DNA from: CAZTVF01 sp964616985
GTDB lineage: Bacteria > Planctomycetota > Phycisphaerae > SM23-33
Reading direction: 5' to 3'
Length of the DNA stretch: 64,000 nucleotides
NCBI GenBank assembly: GCA_964616985.1
Contig: CAZTVF010000003.1
Coordinates: 26,881-90,880, forward strand
A program made the position numbers and the translations under genes. Of the stretch, positions 61,822 to 64,000 are shown piece after piece. Below the pieces are notes generated by a model, which ran no database searches, had not been told where the DNA came from, and worked only from the letters and a program-made list of their open reading frames with translations. Within the stretch, counting starts at the first letter, position 1, and every line of letters begins with the position of its first letter.

Positions 61822-62020
61822 GGTGCCGAAAGGATAGCCTCGCGTTGGCCGCTTTGCAAGCGACGGCGAATCAAGCAGTAGCGTTCCGGCCGCCGAGGCA
61901 GCGGGGTTGGCGCCCGGTCGGTGCGATGGCGGGGCGGCCGGGGCCGTGAACGCCGAACCCCGCGCGGGGGCGATCTTCCTTCGCCTCGTTCCGCGGGGAT
62001 GGATGGTTGTTGGAGTGCGG

Positions 62021-62488
62021 CTAATTGGCAAGATCCTCCTCACCCAGCAGCACGAAGCCGTGACGCATCAGCATCGACGTGGCCGTGTCGTTGTCGTCTA
62101 CGTGCAAGACGATCACGGGATGGTCCTCGCACCGGATCGTCAGCGGGTAGGCAAAATGCAGATTGACCTCGACTTGCATCAGCAGCGCGCACGCCCTGGC
62201 CAGCGCCGCGTCCTCGTCGAGGCACACCAGCAGCACCGGGCTCTCGGTGAACGGAAGGGAATGCTCCTTGAAGACCTCGCGGGCCTTGTTGGGGTCCGAC
62301 AGGATCATGCGGATGACCGCCCAGTCCGTGGCGTCGACGATGGAAATGCCCACCACCGTGAGGCTTTTCTGGGCCAGCACGTCCAGCAGGTCCTTCAGTT
62401 GCCCCACCCGGTTGGCCAGGAACAGGCTGAACTGGACAGCAAAGGGGTCCTCGTGGCCGCGCGCGGTCATAGGGGGTTCCAATTCCAT
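62021..62488 (-). CDS. Double ACT-domain protein
   Basis: The product has 155 aa (an ATG at 62470 would give 149). Two tandem ACT domains: about 16-85 (QFSLFLANRVGQLKDLLDVLAQKSLTVVGISIVDATDW) and about 90-155 (PVLLVCLDEDAALARACALLMQVEVNLHFAYPL). They likely bind an amino acid or other small ligand for regulation. No enzyme domain is attached. A TATAAT at 62499-62494 is just upstream. Confidence 0.88.
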   Translation of the reverse strand: MELEPPMTARGHEDPFAVQFSLFLANRVGQLKDLLDVLAQKSLTVVGISIVDATDWAVIRMILSDPNKAREVFKEHSLPFTESPVLLVCLDEDAALARACALLMQVEVNLHFAYPLTIRCEDHPVIVLHVDDNDTATSMLMRHGFVLLGEEDLAN

Positions 62489-62493
62489 GGCCT

Positions 62494-62499
62494 ATTATA
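62494..62499 (-). promoter_or_regulatory. -10 element immediately upstream of the ACT gene
   Basis: TATAAT on the minus strand ends only 5 bases before the ATG at 62488, so a transcript would begin around the first codon or, if translation starts at 62470, with a leader of about 17 bases. No convincing -35 is seen. Confidence 0.35.
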
Positions 62500-62750
62500 G
62501 GCCGCCCCCCGCACAATCGCCGCCGTTGCCCCGTATCTTTCCGTGCTTTGCGGAGAAATCCGCCGGCGAGGTCCAATCTCGCTTCGCAGTCCGCCCGCTT
62601 CCACCGCTTGCGGTTTCGCGCACGGCGGCCTCTCTCAGTGCTTTCGATCGCGGCGACATCCCCTCGGCAAATCCCGCCCGCCCGCGGCCGGTCTTGTTTC
62701 TCCCTCGCCTGCCCGCCGCCGCGCCGCCCGCGTGGCCGCGGATTTTCATC

Positions 62751-62779
62751 TTGAGGTTGTGTTGCGGCGCGGGTAAATA
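62751..62779 (+). promoter_or_regulatory. Candidate promoter of the PEGA lipoprotein, possibly leaderless
   Basis: TTGAGG (62751-62756), a 17-base spacer and TAAATA (62774-62779). The start point would fall at or beside the ATG at 62787, and no ribosome site is present. Confidence 0.4.
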
Positions 62780-62786
62780 ATTCAGC

Positions 62787-63188
62787 ATGAGAAGCGGGAT
62801 CATCCTGGCGATGCTGCTGGCGGCGACGGGGCTTGGCGGTTGCCTCGAGCGGGACCTCACGGTCACCTCCGAGCCCCCCGGCGCCATCGTCATCCTCAAC
62901 AGCGTCGAGGTCGGCCGCACGCCCGTGACCGTGCCCTTCACCTGGTACGGCGACTACGACGTGATGCTGCGGCTGGAAGGCTACAAGACGCTGGTCACGC
63001 ATGCCAACGTGAACGCCCCGATCCAGGAGTATCCTCCCTTCGACCTCTTCGCCGAGATGACGCCCACCACCATCAGCGACCATCGCTTCCTTCACTACAA
63101 GCTCCAGCCCTACGTCCCGCCCACCGAAGACGAGCTCAAGGCCCGCGCCGACCAACTCCGCCAGGATAACCTCAAGTCGGTGAAGTGA
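62787..63188 (+). CDS. PEGA-domain lipoprotein
   Basis: The product has 133 aa. A signal peptide with lipobox TGLGGC puts the lipidated Cys at 19. A PEGA domain (about 23-90) follows: LTVTSEPPGAIVILNSVEVGRTPVTVPFTWYGDYDVMLRLEGYKT, with the typical PxGA, G-x-TP and GY pattern. The C-terminal tail is helical and charged. It is probably an outer-membrane or periplasmic protein interacting with cell-wall or surface components. There is no ribosome site; see promoter 62751-62779. Confidence 0.88.
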   Translation: MRSGIILAMLLAATGLGGCLERDLTVTSEPPGAIVILNSVEVGRTPVTVPFTWYGDYDVMLRLEGYKTLVTHANVNAPIQEYPPFDLFAEMTPTTISDHRFLHYKLQPYVPPTEDELKARADQLRQDNLKSVK

Positions 63189-63318
63189 CCCCAGCGGAGT
63201 CCCAGCGGCTTTTCACACTATGGCCCGCGGTCGGGCGTGGGAAGAAATGCCGGGGATCTACGGGCCGCAGCCTCCTTTCTCATGCTTGCGCCGCCCCGGA
63301 AATTAGCCAATTAATTAG

Positions 63319-63363
63319 CCTGTCCCCTTTGTCACCTGTCCCCTTTGTCACTGTCCCTTTGTC
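63319..63363 (+). repeat. Tandem CCTGTCCCCTTTGTCA units
   Basis: Two exact 16-base copies (63319-63334, 63335-63350) and a degenerate third (63351-63363). The same word is inside AAAGTAGCCTGTCCCCTTT at 63922-63940. Confidence 0.85.
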
Positions 63364-63455
63364 GGGCCACGACCTCTCCTTCAACAACGAGACCCTGAAC
63401 GCGTGTTGATCGGAGGGGGGTGCATTCGGTTTACAGTGGCGGTTACGGCAGTCTC

Positions 63456-63690
63456 CGCCCCGGCCGGGCTTGTCCCGGCCGAGCGCTGATTGACCACTAC
63501 CCCAACGTTCTCCTGCTGACCGCCCCGGCCGGGCTTGTCCCGGCCGAGCGATGATTGACCACTACAGTTGGCGGCAGCGTCCTGGTGGCCAATCATCGCT
63601 CCGCCGCCGCAAGGGCGGCGGGGGCGGAAGAAGCGAAACTGCCTCGGTAGTGGCCAATCGTCGCCCCGCCCGGGCAAGCCGGGGCGGAGG
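63456..63690. repeat. 45-base direct repeat with two inverted relatives
   Basis: CGCCCCGGCCGGGCTTGTCC leads both copies (63456-63500 and 63521-63565), which differ at one base. Inverted, diverged relatives are at about 63583-63635 and 63647-63690 (GTGGCCAATC(A/G)TCGC followed by the GC palindrome). Confidence 0.85.
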
Positions 63691-63921
63691 CGGGAGGACA
63701 GCAACCATTGGACGAACGCACCCGACAAAGGGTACAGGCTACTTTGTCTTTGCCGTCGCGGCGCAGGCGGGGTAGGCTGGGGTGCATGCCGAGGATCAGT
63801 CGAGGACAATTGGGCGGCGTCTGCGGGCATGTGATCAGCCGGGCAATGGCTGCTAGAGCGTCTTTCTCGCCACCTCGAGTCCACCCTCCGCCCCCGGCGG
63901 CCGCCCCCGAAAAGAGCCCAA

Positions 63922-63962
63922 AAAGTAGCCTGTCCCCTTTCCAAGAAAGTAGCCTGTCCTGC
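63922..63962 (+). repeat. AAAGTAGCCTGTCC repeat pair
   Basis: AAAGTAGCCTGTCCCCTTT (63922-63940) and AAAGTAGCCTGTCCTGC (63946-63962); an inverted near-copy ACAAAGGGTACAGGCTACTTTG is at 63726-63747. I recall that similar words often flank REP-associated transposases in other bacteria, but none is seen here. Confidence 0.7.
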
Positions 63963-64000
63963 TCTGTAGAAAACTCATGCCGCGGCGGCCATGGATGGTT

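Larger units (their letters stand above)
63189..64000. other. 812-base repeat-rich end of window, no gene accepted
   Basis: Frames here are repeats read through. It contains 16-base tandem units CCTGTCCCCTTTGTCA (63319-63350, degenerate to 63363), a 45-base direct repeat with inverted relatives (63456-63690) and AAAGTAGCCTGTCCCCTTT units (63922-63962, inverted at 63726-63747). Confidence 0.75.

Noticed and set aside
63319..63363. CRISPR-like or satellite array
   Set aside because: The units are 16-base tandem copies without spacers.
63381..63944. 187-codon minus frame at the window end
   Set aside because: It is composed almost entirely of the dispersed repeats at 63456-63690 and 63922-63962.

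Overview
The window looks like a GC-rich planctomycete, most probably of the Phycisphaerae (inference from gene content, not phylogeny). Supporting signs are secreted GH9, GH116 and DUF6067-like glycan enzymes, a sulfatase, HEAT plus NGNTL-propeller and PEGA proteins, prepilins with an AFTLVE-type leader, and many short palindromic intergenic repeats. It is a draft or metagenome contig: two runs of exactly 10 N (28192-28201 and 46678-46687) mark scaffold gaps, and both fall inside genes. No tRNA, rRNA, CRISPR array or insertion sequence was recognised.

Layout. Positions 1-15353 are all on the minus strand: a HEAT/beta-propeller secreted protein cut by the window edge, a small secreted coiled-coil protein, a zinc alcohol dehydrogenase next to a GH116 beta-glucosidase-like enzyme, a MORN-repeat protein, two paralogous large secreted glycan-type proteins that are translationally coupled, and a B12-binding radical SAM protein. 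Positions 15767-20366 hold a GH9 cellulase-like enzyme (+) and a type I sulfatase (-). Positions 21101-30314 are the F1Fo ATP synthase operon, in the order atpZ-like, subunit I-like, atpB, E, F, H, A, G, D, small membrane protein, nitroreductase, atpC; the last two inserts separate atpD from atpC. Position 30951 starts a PAS/GAF/receiver protein.

Positions 33367-49448 are a long type IV pilus / type II secretion-like locus: major prepilin, anchored protein, GspH-like prepilin, PilM, PilN, PilO, PilP/GspC-like, secretin, TPR lipoprotein, then a signalling block (histidine kinase, single receiver, PocR-GAF-HD-GYP, STAS), then PilB/GspE (two incomplete copies joined across a gap), PilT and PilC/GspF. 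It ends at a clear intrinsic terminator. The co-linear kinase, receiver, c-di-GMP phosphodiesterase-type and STAS genes inside a pilus operon suggest a dedicated control module and are the most interesting system here.

Positions 50108-63188 are mixed housekeeping genes: DnaJ, small membrane proteins, a GH133-type glycogen debranching enzyme, a HIT hydrolase, a heparinase II/III-like protein, a Kef/CPA2 antiporter, a 49-residue secreted peptide, a DUF454 protein, an FAD oxidoreductase, a double-ACT protein and a PEGA lipoprotein. The last 800 bases and several other gaps carry dispersed inverted and direct repeats.
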